Below, piece after piece: positions 25,441 to 32,168 of a stretch of 32,168 nt of DNA. This DNA is from Planctomycetaceae bacterium (lineage in GTDB: Bacteria > Planctomycetota > Planctomycetia > Pirellulales > Thermoguttaceae), in assembly GCA_021372005.1 (NCBI GenBank), contig JAJFVC010000085.1, positions 1 to 32,168 on the forward strand. The letters run 5' to 3'. Position numbers and translations under genes: made by a program. How positions within the stretch are numbered: the stretch's first letter is position 1; every line of letters starts with the position of its first letter. Below the pieces are notes generated by a model. That model ran no database searches. It saw nothing but the letters and a program-made list of their open reading frames with translations, and was not told the origin of the DNA.

Positions 25441-27216
25441 ATGACAGAGAATCGGAAAATGTGGAAACCAACGCGCCGAGGCGCGATTGCGGTGTTGGCC
25501 CTGGTGTTTATGGTGGTCATCTTGGGGATGGTGGCTTTCGTGGTCGACGTCGGTTATCTGGCGTTGACGCGCACACGGCTTCAGGCGGCGGCCGACGCCG
25601 GGGCTTTGGCCGGCGCGGCGACGATCAATTTGCCTCGTGCGGAGATGGAGGCGGAAGCGAAGTCGATAGCGTCTCAAAATATGTCGGGCCAGCCGGTGCT
25701 GAACTCTTCCGACATCGAATACGGCGTTTGGGACGCCGGCGCCTATACGTTTGCGCCGTCCAGTTCGGCGGCCAACGCCGTGCGCGTGACCGTGCGGACC
25801 AGCGAGAACAACGGCGGGGCCACGCCGCTGTTCTTCGCTCGAATCTTTGGGCTTACATCGGTGGATCAGAGCGCCACGGCGATTGCGACGGTCAATCCGC
25901 GCGACATCTGCTTCGTGGTGGACCTTTCGGCGTCGATGAATTACGACACGCGTCCGGATCGCGCCGACAGCTCGGCTGCCAACGCATTGATTCAAAAGGT
26001 CTACGGTGATTTCGGATTCGGCACGTATCCGGGCACATCGCAGTACGCCGGCTATCCGTTGACGGGACAGACTTCCGGCAGCGATTGGCTTACGCCGCTG
26101 AAGTCGGCGCTGACGAGTTCGACCTTCAAGGGCACCATCTATTTTACGGGCACCTATAAAAGCCGCAGGTATTACGACTCGGACGGCAAGACGGTTTTGA
26201 GCGACGCGACGCGGACGCAACGGGCGTATGCGTGGGTGATGGACGTTCAGATCGGCCAGCAACTGATGCCGGCGGCGACGCCGAAGCCCAACAGCACCAA
26301 TTCAACCTCATACAATTACTGGAAAAGCTACATCGATGACCCGGATTCCGCCTCCGAGGGCAGCAAGAACTTTTATACCCGTCTCGGCTATGCGTCGTAT
26401 GTTCAATTCATGATGTATCACGGTCGGGATGGCAAGCCGGACGATGTGAACAGGACGCCGATGTCGATTGACAATCCGCTCTGCCCATATCACTCCGAGT
26501 CGACCGACGGCGGTACGTTCACTTTTCCGCCGCAAGAACAGCCGACGCACGCGGCTCGGCGGGCGATCATCGCCGCGTTGCAAGTGGTCAAGGAACGCAA
26601 TGCAAACATTTCGGACATGAACCAGAAAGATTGGGTCTCGATCGTCGTCTATGACAAGAACAGCACCAACAGTATCACGGTTTCGCAGGCGCTAACGGAC
26701 GATTACAGCAGCACGATGCAAATCGCCACCAAGCTGCAGGCGTGCGGCAGCGGGCCGGCGTGCACCTGCACCGAAGGCGGGCTGGTCGCGGCGTACAACC
26801 ACATCAAGCCGCAGAGCCAAGGCGGCAAAGGGCGTGAGCATGTCAACAAGGTCGTTGTACTGCTGACCGACGGCGCGCCCAACCTGCGTCAGAGCTCCAA
26901 TACCACCATCAACAGCTACAAAACCGCCAATCCAAGCAGCTACTGGCTTCCCAGTTGCAGCTCCGAGTCCGATTATTGCAAGCAGGCGTCGCTGATGGAA
27001 GCGTCGACCATGCAGGGCAAGAACTGGTACTTGTATCCGGTCGGCCTCGGGTTGGACGTCGCCACCGACTTCATGGATCGCATGGCCCTGATGTCGACTA
27101 CGGCCGACAAGGACGGCAAGAGCTTTAGCAGCACCGATCCCAGCTCCCATGAGGCAACGCTGAAGAAAATTTTCGAGACGATCATCACCCGACCGAAGCT
27201 TCGGTTGGTGCAATAG
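25441..27216 (+). CDS. TadG-like von Willebrand factor A protein
   Basis: A 591-residue protein starting at ATG 25441. The N-terminus is a TadE/TadG-type (Flp pilus) segment: basic residues, one helix (about 14-36, AIAVLALVFMVVILGMVAFV), then VDVGYLALTRTRLQAAADAG, which is the TadG signature. A beta region (about 75-150) precedes a VWA domain starting near residue 155, with an intact metal site (VVDLSASM, D161, S163, S165, and the later VVLLTDGAPN). The VWA domain carries a long insertion (about 170-330) rich in Ser, Thr and Tyr, and several Cys (GSGPACTCTEGG, PSCSSESDYCKQ). It would be an exported, membrane-tethered surface protein. No other Tad gene is near, so a pilus role is not shown. 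Confidence 0.88.
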   Translation: MTENRKMWKPTRRGAIAVLALVFMVVILGMVAFVVDVGYLALTRTRLQAAADAGALAGAATINLPRAEMEAEAKSIASQNMSGQPVLNSSDIEYGVWDAGAYTFAPSSSAANAVRVTVRTSENNGGATPLFFARIFGLTSVDQSATAIATVNPRDICFVVDLSASMNYDTRPDRADSSAANALIQKVYGDFGFGTYPGTSQYAGYPLTGQTSGSDWLTPLKSALTSSTFKGTIYFTGTYKSRRYYDSDGKTVLSDATRTQRAYAWVMDVQIGQQLMPAATPKPNSTNSTSYNYWKSYIDDPDSASEGSKNFYTRLGYASYVQFMMYHGRDGKPDDVNRTPMSIDNPLCPYHSESTDGGTFTFPPQEQPTHAARRAIIAALQVVKERNANISDMNQKDWVSIVVYDKNSTNSITVSQALTDDYSSTMQIATKLQACGSGPACTCTEGGLVAAYNHIKPQSQGGKGREHVNKVVVLLTDGAPNLRQSSNTTINSYKTANPSSYWLPSCSSESDYCKQASLMEASTMQGKNWYLYPVGLGLDVATDFMDRMALMSTTADKDGKSFSSTDPSSHEATLKKIFETIITRPKLRLVQ

Positions 27217-27221
27217 CCGGC

Positions 27222-27240
27222 AGACGGTTTAGGACCGTCT
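27222..27240. terminator. hairpin between the convergent VWA and helicase genes
   Basis: AGACGGT (27222-27228) and ACCGTCT (27234-27240) form a 7-bp stem with a TTAGG loop. It fills the gap between the VWA stop (27214-27216) and the helicase stop (27241-27243). No long T-run follows, so it may be a weak or Rho-assisted terminator. Confidence 0.6.
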
Positions 27241-28560
27241 CTAAAGCGCGCGGCGGAATCGATGCGTTCGGCGGCCAAACACGGGCTTGGGGGCAGCGGG
27301 CTCCGTCGGCGTCTCGTCCGTTTCGGCGTCCAGATCTTCGGTGGCTTGCGGTTTTGCCAGAGCCACGAAACCGGGAATCTCGTCGCGTTGGAGCAGGCGG
27401 TTGATCCGCATTTCGATCCGGGTCAGCTCGTTGCCTTCCTCGGGCGAGACGAAGGTGAAGGCCACGCCCTCGCGGCCCATCCGGCCGGTGCGGCCGACGC
27501 GGTGCACGTAATCGTCGCAGAACTGCGGCACGTCGTAGTTGACGATATGCGAGACGGTGCTCACGTCGATGCCGCGTCCGACGACGTCCGTGGCCACCAA
27601 CACGCTCGTCTTGCCTTCGCGGAACCGCCGCATCGCGCGATCGCGAATCGATTGGGACAGGTCGCCGTGAATCGTGTCGACGCCTTTCAGAACCTTCGAC
27701 AACCGCCGGCCCACTTTGTCGGTTCCGCGTTTGGTGCGGCAAAACACGATCGTCTGACGCGGCTGTTCCCGCTCCAGCAGCTTCTCGAGCAACTCGAACT
27801 TGCGCTCCGGATCGACCGTGAAATAGAACTGTTCGATCGTTTCGACGGCGAGATCTTTGGCCGAAAAGTCAACCATTTCAGGCTCGCGCATGTAGCGCTC
27901 GGCCAGACGTTTGACCGGCGGCGGGATCGTCGCGCTCAGCAGCAGCGTTTGCCGCGATTGCGGGCAGCGGCGAAGGATCTTTTCGATGTCGGGCCGGAAT
28001 CCGATGTCGAGCATCCGGTCGGCCTCGTCCAGGACGATCGTTTGAAGCTGGCTCAACAGCAGGGCGCCGCGTCCAAGCAGGTCCAAAACTCGGCCGGGCG
28101 TCCCGACCAGGATCTCGGCGCCCTGACGCAGATGTTCGACCTGGCGGCGAATCGGTTTGCCGCCGAAGACGCCGACGACGCGAACGTCGCGTCCGGCCGA
28201 CAGCTTTTTGCACTCGTCGCGGACCTGGACGGCCAGTTCTCGCGTGGGCACGAGAATCATGGCCTGGGCTTGCGACGGCTGCGATTTGATCGTGACGCGT
28301 TCGAGGATCGGGATGCAAAAGGCGGCGGTCTTGCCGGTGCCGGTTTGCGCTTGGCCCATCAGGTCGACGCCCTGCAAAGCTCGGGGGATGATCCCGGCCT
28401 GAATCGGCGTCGGCTCGAGGTACTCGGCCTCTTTGAGCGAGGCGAGCATGACTTTGGAGAGCCCCATGGCCGAAAACCCGGTGGTCGCCGACGCTTTGGA
28501 GGCGGAATCGGATTTCTTGGGGGCGGGAGGCGACGTGGGTTTGCGAGGAGACAAGATCAA
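27241..28560 (-). CDS. DEAD-box ATP-dependent RNA helicase
   Basis: A 439-residue RhlE/CsdA-like helicase acting on RNA structure or ribosome assembly. Motifs appear in order: Q motif (FSAMGLSKVML with EPTPIQ), I (AQTGTGKT), Ia (PTRELAVQ), Ib (TPGRVLDL), II (DEAD), III (SAT), IV (IVFCRTKRGTD), V (ATDVVGRGIDV) and VI (HRVGRTGRMG). After the core there is only a short C-terminal tail of about 40 residues (ETDETPTEPAAPK, ending in basic GRRTHRFRRAL). No ATG is in frame ahead of the Q motif: a TAG at 28564-28566 closes the frame, so the start must be TTG 28560 or TTG 28554, unless the gene begins inside the Q motif. No ribosome binding site is seen. Confidence 0.93.
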   Translation of the reverse strand: MILSPRKPTSPPAPKKSDSASKASATTGFSAMGLSKVMLASLKEAEYLEPTPIQAGIIPRALQGVDLMGQAQTGTGKTAAFCIPILERVTIKSQPSQAQAMILVPTRELAVQVRDECKKLSAGRDVRVVGVFGGKPIRRQVEHLRQGAEILVGTPGRVLDLLGRGALLLSQLQTIVLDEADRMLDIGFRPDIEKILRRCPQSRQTLLLSATIPPPVKRLAERYMREPEMVDFSAKDLAVETIEQFYFTVDPERKFELLEKLLEREQPRQTIVFCRTKRGTDKVGRRLSKVLKGVDTIHGDLSQSIRDRAMRRFREGKTSVLVATDVVGRGIDVSTVSHIVNYDVPQFCDDYVHRVGRTGRMGREGVAFTFVSPEEGNELTRIEMRINRLLQRDEIPGFVALAKPQATEDLDAETDETPTEPAAPKPVFGRRTHRFRRAL

Positions 28561-29027
28561 CCGCTATGGGGGAAATGGACCGGGGAACCAAGCAACCTTC
28601 ACAATGGGTTACAGCTCACTTCATTGTCGAGTTTATGACGCAATGCGTCAATCGCTATTGGACGTTGGGGGCTGGAGTTTGTCGGGCGAAAGGCGATTCT
28701 CCAGCCAGCGGGGGGGTCTGTTTCCGAAAATCTCTGGCAGCCGAGACTCTTGGCTCATTTGCAACCTCTTTCGTGTTAAAGCGTTACGATGACTTGGACA
28801 CCGCCGAAACGGGAGCGGCGCAAGATTGCCGGTCGCAAGGGGTTCGAGCGTGGATGGACGCCCTGCACCGATGCGGTGGACGCGATCGAACGACGTCGCA
28901 GATATGGGGCACTCTCCGGATTGTTTTAGCTGTTCGGGTGGTATAAAATCACCACCGCGGAGGACGCGACGTTGAATTCGCTTCCGCTCAGACCAGTTCA
29001 TGGGACTCAATAGGAGAATCGCCCACA
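28561..29027. other. gap of 467 bases without a convincing gene
   Basis: Open frames here are short, lack ribosome binding sites and overlap each other on both strands. The only supportable element is a promoter-like pair near the right end (28921-28947). The helicase promoter should also be in this stretch, but no good match was found for it. Confidence 0.5.
28921..28947 (+). promoter_or_regulatory. probable promoter of the small membrane protein gene
   Basis: TTGTTT (28921-28926) and TATAAA (28942-28947), with a short 15-base spacer (16 if the boxes are shifted by one). A start near 28954 leaves about 74 bases of leader before ATG 29028. Confidence 0.5.
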
Positions 29028-29390
29028 ATGAACCAGACAAGTCGTCTCGCATTCGGAACCGTATTGGCTTTCGGCCTTTCTTGGTGTGCGAACGCTTGGT
29101 CTTCGGACGCGATGCAAATTTCGGAAGTGGAGTTGCAGTTGAGCCGGCTTCAAAAAACCGTCCGAAACGTCGAGATCCAACAAGAGGCTCTTCAAAATCG
29201 CGTGGCGACCAAGGCCGGTCCCGGCGCAGCGGTGTTTTTGTTCGGCGTGTTTTGCGCCCTGTGGGCCCAAAACACGGGCCGGAACGCCTGGCTTTGGTTT
29301 TTCCTGGGTCTGCTGTTCAGCGTCATCACAGGATTGGTGTTGCTCTACAAAAACTCGCAGGACCGAAAAAGATTCTCTGCGGATACGTAA
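29028..29390 (+). CDS. small exported or membrane protein with coiled coil
   Basis: A 120-residue protein of unknown function. It has an N-terminal signal peptide (about 1-25, LAFGTVLAFGLSWCANAWS), a short helical segment likely to be a coiled coil (SEVELQLSRLQKTVRNVEIQ), then two hydrophobic stretches close together (AAVFLFGVFCALWA and WLWFFLGLLFSVITGLVLLY), and a basic tail (KNSQDRKRFS). The start ATG 29028 has AGGAG about 11 bases upstream. It is 73 bases ahead of the PadR gene, but that gene has its own promoter. The layout resembles small membrane proteins that sit beside PadR-controlled membrane-protein genes, yet no family is recognised. Confidence 0.7.
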   Translation: MNQTSRLAFGTVLAFGLSWCANAWSSDAMQISEVELQLSRLQKTVRNVEIQQEALQNRVATKAGPGAAVFLFGVFCALWAQNTGRNAWLWFFLGLLFSVITGLVLLYKNSQDRKRFSADT

Positions 29391-29428
29391 CGGGCCGAGG
29401 GGGCAACGCCCAGAGAGCTGACCCCCGC

Positions 29429-29457
29429 TTGACTATAAATACTAGACTGTCTATAGT
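29429..29457 (+). promoter_or_regulatory. leaderless promoter of the PadR pair with overlapping palindrome
   Basis: TTGACT (29429-29434), a 17-base spacer and TATAGT (29452-29457). The ATG at 29464 is seven bases after the -10 box, where transcription should begin, so the mRNA would have almost no leader. An 11-bp palindrome TAGACTGTCTA (29443-29453) spans the spacer and enters the -10 box, the right place for repression by PadR. Confidence 0.8.
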
Positions 29458-29463
29458 AAAAAC

Positions 29464-29808
29464 ATGCAATCGATTCGCGGCGATCAGTTGCGCGGGCACC
29501 TCGAAACGTTGATCCTCTCGACGTTGGAACGCGGAGAGGCGCATGGGCTCGAAATTCTAAACCGCCTGGCCGTGGCGGGGTGCGGCCTGTTGCATCTGAA
29601 AGAGGGCTCGCTGTACCCGGCGCTTTATCGTCTGGAGGAGGCCGGAAAAATTCAGGCGGCGTGGGAGCCGTCGCCCCACGGACGACGCGGGGCCCGGCGT
29701 CGCATCTATCGACTGACGACTAAAGGGAAACGCGAACTGGCCAAAGGACGCGGGGAGTGGTCCTTGTTTGTACAGATCATTGGCAAAATGATGGAGGCAA
29801 CGCCATGA
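29464..29808 (+). CDS. PadR-family transcriptional regulator
   Basis: A 114-residue winged-helix repressor of the short PadR subfamily. The core is LETLILSTLERGEAHGLEIL, then EGSLYPALYRLEEAGKI (the recognition helix and turn typical of PadR), the wing GRRGARRRIYRLTTKGKREL, and a C-terminal dimerisation helix. It has no ribosome binding site, in line with the leaderless promoter at 29429-29457. Its TGA overlaps the next ATG as ATGA. PadR proteins of this type usually repress their own operon and release on binding a small molecule; the palindrome over the promoter supports autoregulation, as inference. Confidence 0.92.
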   Translation: MQSIRGDQLRGHLETLILSTLERGEAHGLEILNRLAVAGCGLLHLKEGSLYPALYRLEEAGKIQAAWEPSPHGRRGARRRIYRLTTKGKRELAKGRGEWSLFVQIIGKMMEATP

Positions 29809-30482
29809 ACGAAGCAGTCTTGCGCGAACTGAAGGGCGTGGCGCAGCAGGCCGTAGAACCGGTCCGGGCCACGCTCGATCGCAAGCGGCGAATGCGAGAG
29901 GAATTGCTGGCCCATCTGACAACAATCTTTGGCGAAGAAAAAAAGAAACTCGCCGACCAGCGAACCGCCCTGGATCGAACCAAGCTGCGATTCGGCGACC
30001 CAAGGGAATTGGCCGCACAGCTTCAAGAGACCGTGCCGCAAGGGGACCGGCTTTTGGCGATTCTCGAAAACATGGGCTGCCGGCCGGGCGAGTCCGCATG
30101 GCGTCTGGCCGCAAGGCATTTTTCGTTTGCGTTGATAATCTGCGCGGTGTGGACGCCTATTTGGTTGTGGCTCCACGGAGTCATGGCATTGCCGGGACCG
30201 CCCGAGTCGCGGCGTTTGTATGCGGTGGTGCTGATCGCCGCCGTGCCGCTGATAGCGCTGTTCAACGTTTTCTTTTCCGTTCTCTTGGCCCCGTTGCTGG
30301 ACAAAATCGGACCTCGGCTGGCTCTGACACGCCGCGGTCGTATGGCATTGGTCGGTCTCAGCGCGTGGATCGTGCTCTGCGGCATGGCGCTGCCGCCGTA
30401 TTGGATCGCCGCGTCAATCCTTTTTGCCATGGCGGCGCGGCGGTCGATGAAACAATGGCGTTACGACGTCGAGAGCGGTTGA
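29805..30482 (+). CDS. PadR-coupled membrane protein
   Basis: A 225-residue protein coupled to padR by a 4-base overlap. The N-terminal part (about 1-100) is soluble and helical with many charged residues (LDRKRRMREELLAHLTTIFG, then EEKKKLADQRTALDRTKLRFG), like the 'permease prefix' or DUF1700-like regions found next to PadR. Then come about four hydrophobic segments (FALIICAVWTPIWLWLHGVM, LYAVVLIAAVPLIALFNVFF, MALVGLSAWIVLCGMAL and PYWIAASILFAMAA). The probable role is a small membrane partner whose level is controlled by PadR. It lacks the FtsX-like permease core, so it is not a transporter by itself on present evidence. Confidence 0.78.
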   Translation: MNEAVLRELKGVAQQAVEPVRATLDRKRRMREELLAHLTTIFGEEKKKLADQRTALDRTKLRFGDPRELAAQLQETVPQGDRLLAILENMGCRPGESAWRLAARHFSFALIICAVWTPIWLWLHGVMALPGPPESRRLYAVVLIAAVPLIALFNVFFSVLLAPLLDKIGPRLALTRRGRMALVGLSAWIVLCGMALPPYWIAASILFAMAARRSMKQWRYDVESG

Positions 30483-30510
30483 GCGGCCGGTTTCGATTTC
30501 GGCGTTCGGA

Positions 30511-30957
30511 TCAGATGCTTCTAAAATCCCTCGTGCGATGATCGCCGGATCGCAACGCCAAAGAAACGCCTCGGGGCGGCGTGAAGGACGTTCGGAGCGT
30601 TGCGCCCTTTCGATGAACGTAGTCGTCGAGATATTGCTGCGTGGTTTGCAGTTCGGCGATCACCTGGTCGAGCAGCGCGTCGACGGCCCCGAGGTCCTCG
30701 TTGCGGCCGCATTGTTCGAGCTTTCGGAGCGTTGCGGCGACGGCCGACGCGCCGCATGCGGCGCTCGATCCGGCCAGTCGGCTCGCCATGTCGCCGAGAT
30801 CCTGCGGGCGGTTTTCTTGGACGGCCCCGTACAGTTCGGCCACGGTTTCGGTCGCTTGGTTCAGATAGGCGTCGATCAACTCGCCGAGATATTCGACGCC
30901 AAGTTCGGCGTTCTTTTCGAGCGATTGTGCATCGATCAACAAGTCGTCGTTTTTCAT
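30511..30957 (-). CDS. Hpt-like protein lacking the phospho-acceptor histidine
   Basis: A 148-residue protein starting at ATG 30957, with GGAGG five bases upstream. Residues about 10-115 look like a histidine phosphotransfer four-helix bundle (FLGELIDAYL-like helix YLGELIDAYLNQATETVAEL, then MASRLAGSSAACGASAVAATLRKLE, of which the LAGSSAACGA loop matches the family). In active Hpt domains the helix reads A-H-x-L-K-G-S-S; here it is A-S59-R-L-A62-G-S-S, so both the phospho-acceptor His and the usual Lys are replaced. It may bind receivers or kinases without phosphotransfer. The C-terminal 30 residues are unlike the family. It is not adjacent to a kinase gene (nearest at 23.6-25.2 kb). Confidence 0.7.
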   Translation of the reverse strand: MKNDDLLIDAQSLEKNAELGVEYLGELIDAYLNQATETVAELYGAVQENRPQDLGDMASRLAGSSAACGASAVAATLRKLEQCGRNEDLGAVDALLDQVIAELQTTQQYLDDYVHRKGATLRTSFTPPRGVSLALRSGDHRTRDFRSI

Positions 30958-31187
30958 GTTATCCTCCGTCGTCGGCCACGCCGCGTTGTCCGGCAAGAAA
31001 AAAGTCGCCAAAAACGCGACCTATCTTCCCCGGCAACGCTACGTCGACAGCGAAGGCATCCCGCCTCGAAATACTACAAATTCTCCATCCGTATGGAAGA
31101 AATGGAACCGTATCGGAACGGGACCGCGTGTGAAAAATCAGGCGGCAAGGATCCCCAGGCAGTCCAGCGATTGCGGGCGGCCATCGC

Positions 31188-31670
31188 CTAAAGGAAGCGA
31201 GGGCTGTCGTTAGGGCGGAGCATCGTCCGACGAATGGGCGCTGAAAGCATCCGCCGCACGGCGACCCTTCGGGCCCATTCGGCCGCCAAGACCACCGCGT
31301 TGATGGGCGCTCCCAAACCGTTGCCCATGATCGCCATCAGCAAATGGCCGTCTTTGTCTTTTCGACCAGTGCTCGACAGATGTTTGATATAGGCATCCAA
31401 CGTGTCATGATAAAGTGCCGCATCAATCGCCTTCAGATCGGTGGGAACACTTTCATGCCTGTATTGCTCGACGATATCCTTTCCCCAAACGCCGTTCAGC
31501 TTTTCGAGAGCTTGTTTCACAGCGTCGTTGATCCTCTGCTCCAGGAACCCCACTCCTGGTGCGATCAATTCGGGATCGGCGATCTGAATTGGCACCCCCC
31601 ATTTTTGCAGGACGGCAATCCGATCCAGTTCTTCTGCGGCTTGGCCTGGATTGTCTATTGAATGCTTGGG
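31188..31670 (-). pseudogene. 3' part of an unidentified gene, cut at its 5' side
   Basis: The minus-strand frame is open from 31670 to the TAG at 31188-31190, with 160 codons and no ATG near its upstream end. It is closed by a TAA at 31671-31673, right where a presumed IS256-type end (TTAGTGTAAC...) starts. A GTG at 31595 could begin a 135-residue product, but the codons before it (DNPGQAAEELDRIAVLQKWG) read like real protein, so I think the N-terminus was lost to the insertion. Sequence features are helices such as EQRINDAVKQALEKLNGVWG and ALYHDTLDAYIKHLS; I recognise no family. It is 230 bases upstream of the Hpt-like gene, on the same strand. Confidence 0.55.
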
Positions 31671-31700
31671 TTAGTGTAACATCTCTTCTGTAAATATGGT

Positions 31701-31765
31701 CTTGGAGGGGCCAGGCTTTGCAGCGGCGAGCGTAGCGAGCTGCTGCAAAGCTTGGCCCCTCCAAG
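31701..31765. repeat. 65-base near-perfect hairpin
   Basis: Arms of 24 bases (31701-31724 and 31742-31765) match with a single G-T pair, and the central 17 bases can form a few more pairs. The centre holds GCGAGCGTAGCGAGC. The arms read CTTGGAGGGGCC... and ...GGCCCCTCCAAG. It lies 73 bases upstream of the IS256-type transposase start. It may be an imperfect terminator that shields the transposase from outside transcription, or a REP-like repeat. It is not followed by a T-run on either strand. Confidence 0.85.
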
Positions 31766-31838
31766 CGGGCATCTTGAAAAAGGCGGGCCATCTCGGTTTC
31801 CTTATGGTTTGATCTCACTCAGCCCTAAGGAGAATCGC

Positions 31839-32168
31839 ATGACCCACCACGAACATCCTAACGTCTTGGAGCAAGTTTTGGAACTGCTGGCCGAAAATGG
31901 TTTCGATGGAATGGCCGACGCCCTTCAGGCTCAACCCTACGAGCGTACCGGTCGCCGCCGGGGCTATGCCAACGGGTTCAAGTCCAAGGTCCTGCAGACT
32001 CGCATCGGCACAATCCCACTGGCCATCCCACACAACCGATGGCTTCAACAGACCGTCCAAAAGTATCACACCTCAGCCCCCAAGCTGGCCGAGTGGCTGG
32101 AGGCCAACGTTCCCGAATCGCTCACCGTCTTGCGATGGCCGCCCGCCCATCGCCGACGGCTTCGTACC
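31839..32168 (+). pseudogene. IS256-family transposase with in-frame internal deletion, runs off the window
   Basis: From ATG 31839 (AGGAG seven bases upstream) 110 codons are open to the window end. The N-terminal part matches the IS256 family start (PYERTGRRRGYANGFKSKVL, then QTRIGTIPLAIPHNR). Immediately after comes YHTSAPKLAEWLEANVPESL and AHRRRLRT, which in full transposases lies near the C-terminus, before the TTNxLER motif. Roughly 200 residues holding the first two catalytic Asp are missing, with no frameshift at the joint (about residues 68-74). The product would be catalytically dead. TTAGTGTAAC at 31671-31680 may be the left end of the element. Bases 31766-31838 show only the ribosome binding site. 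Confidence 0.82.

Noticed and set aside
25009-26262. Minus-strand open frame of about 417 codons across the kinase start and the VWA gene
   Set aside because: It covers the promoter and start of the histidine kinase in another frame and the VWA gene in antisense; the product is His/Arg-rich with no domain.
27262-28638. Plus-strand open frame antisense to the DEAD-box helicase
   Set aside because: All helicase motifs lie on the minus strand; the antisense protein is a typical high-GC shadow.
28566-29052. Overlapping open frames on both strands between the helicase and the small membrane gene
   Set aside because: Short, mutually overlapping, low-complexity translations without ribosome binding sites; a promoter lies inside one of them.

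Overview
The window looks like a chromosomal piece of a GC-rich planctomycete, probably from the Pirellulales or a relative. This is inferred from the mix of genes: zinc-ribbon membrane proteins, a Hanks-type kinase with a C-terminal extracytoplasmic region, long TPR proteins, CHASE/HD-GYP and PP2C-type signalling proteins, and a PadR plus membrane-protein pair. No rRNA or tRNA was seen to confirm it. Both edges carry transposase remnants: an IS3-family fragment on the left and an internally deleted IS256-family gene on the right.

Layout. 1-774: decayed IS3-type insertion sequence. 936-4012 (minus): a leuC-leuD-bioB operon behind a clear sigma70-like promoter, preceded by a hotdog thioesterase (minus) that is divergent from a tandem-ACT protein (plus). 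5201-6771: two divergent zinc-ribbon proteins, one soluble and one membrane-bound. 6827-8170: SAMHD1-like HD phosphohydrolase, converging through a strong bidirectional terminator on L-fucose isomerase (8224-10011). Divergent from fucI is a translationally coupled pair, a sugar nucleotidyltransferase and a NahK-like anomeric sugar kinase (10233-12130). A gene-poor gap of about 800 bases with a good orphan promoter follows, then a secreted carbohydrate-active-like protein (12939-14792), an ACT-fused malic enzyme, a Ser/Thr kinase and a CHASE-HD-GYP protein.

20327-25202 (minus) is a tightly packed signalling operon: PAS-PAS histidine kinase, Rcp1-like receiver, receiver-SpoIIE phosphatase, and an exported or membrane-anchored protein with 14 repeats of 34 residues. 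Divergent from it is a TadG-like von Willebrand A protein, converging on a DEAD-box helicase (27241-28560). The right part holds a small membrane protein, a PadR regulator with an apparently leaderless promoter and an overlapping palindrome, its coupled membrane partner, an Hpt-like protein whose phospho-acceptor His is replaced by Ser, a gene remnant cut by a presumed IS256 end, and the defective IS256 transposase.

How the genes fit together. Three modules stand out. One is an amino-acid and cofactor module (leuCD-bioB, all Fe-S enzymes). One is a sugar module (fucose isomerase next to a kinase and nucleotidyltransferase that together could turn a free sugar into an NDP-sugar). One is a signalling region combining histidine kinase, PP2C phosphatase, Ser/Thr kinase and cyclic-di-GMP phosphodiesterase-type domains. 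No CRISPR array, prophage, rRNA or tRNA was seen. The most unusual items are the fucI/kinase/nucleotidyltransferase locus, the His-less Hpt protein, the leaderless PadR switch, the 0.8-kb gap with an orphan promoter, and the in-frame deleted IS256 gene.
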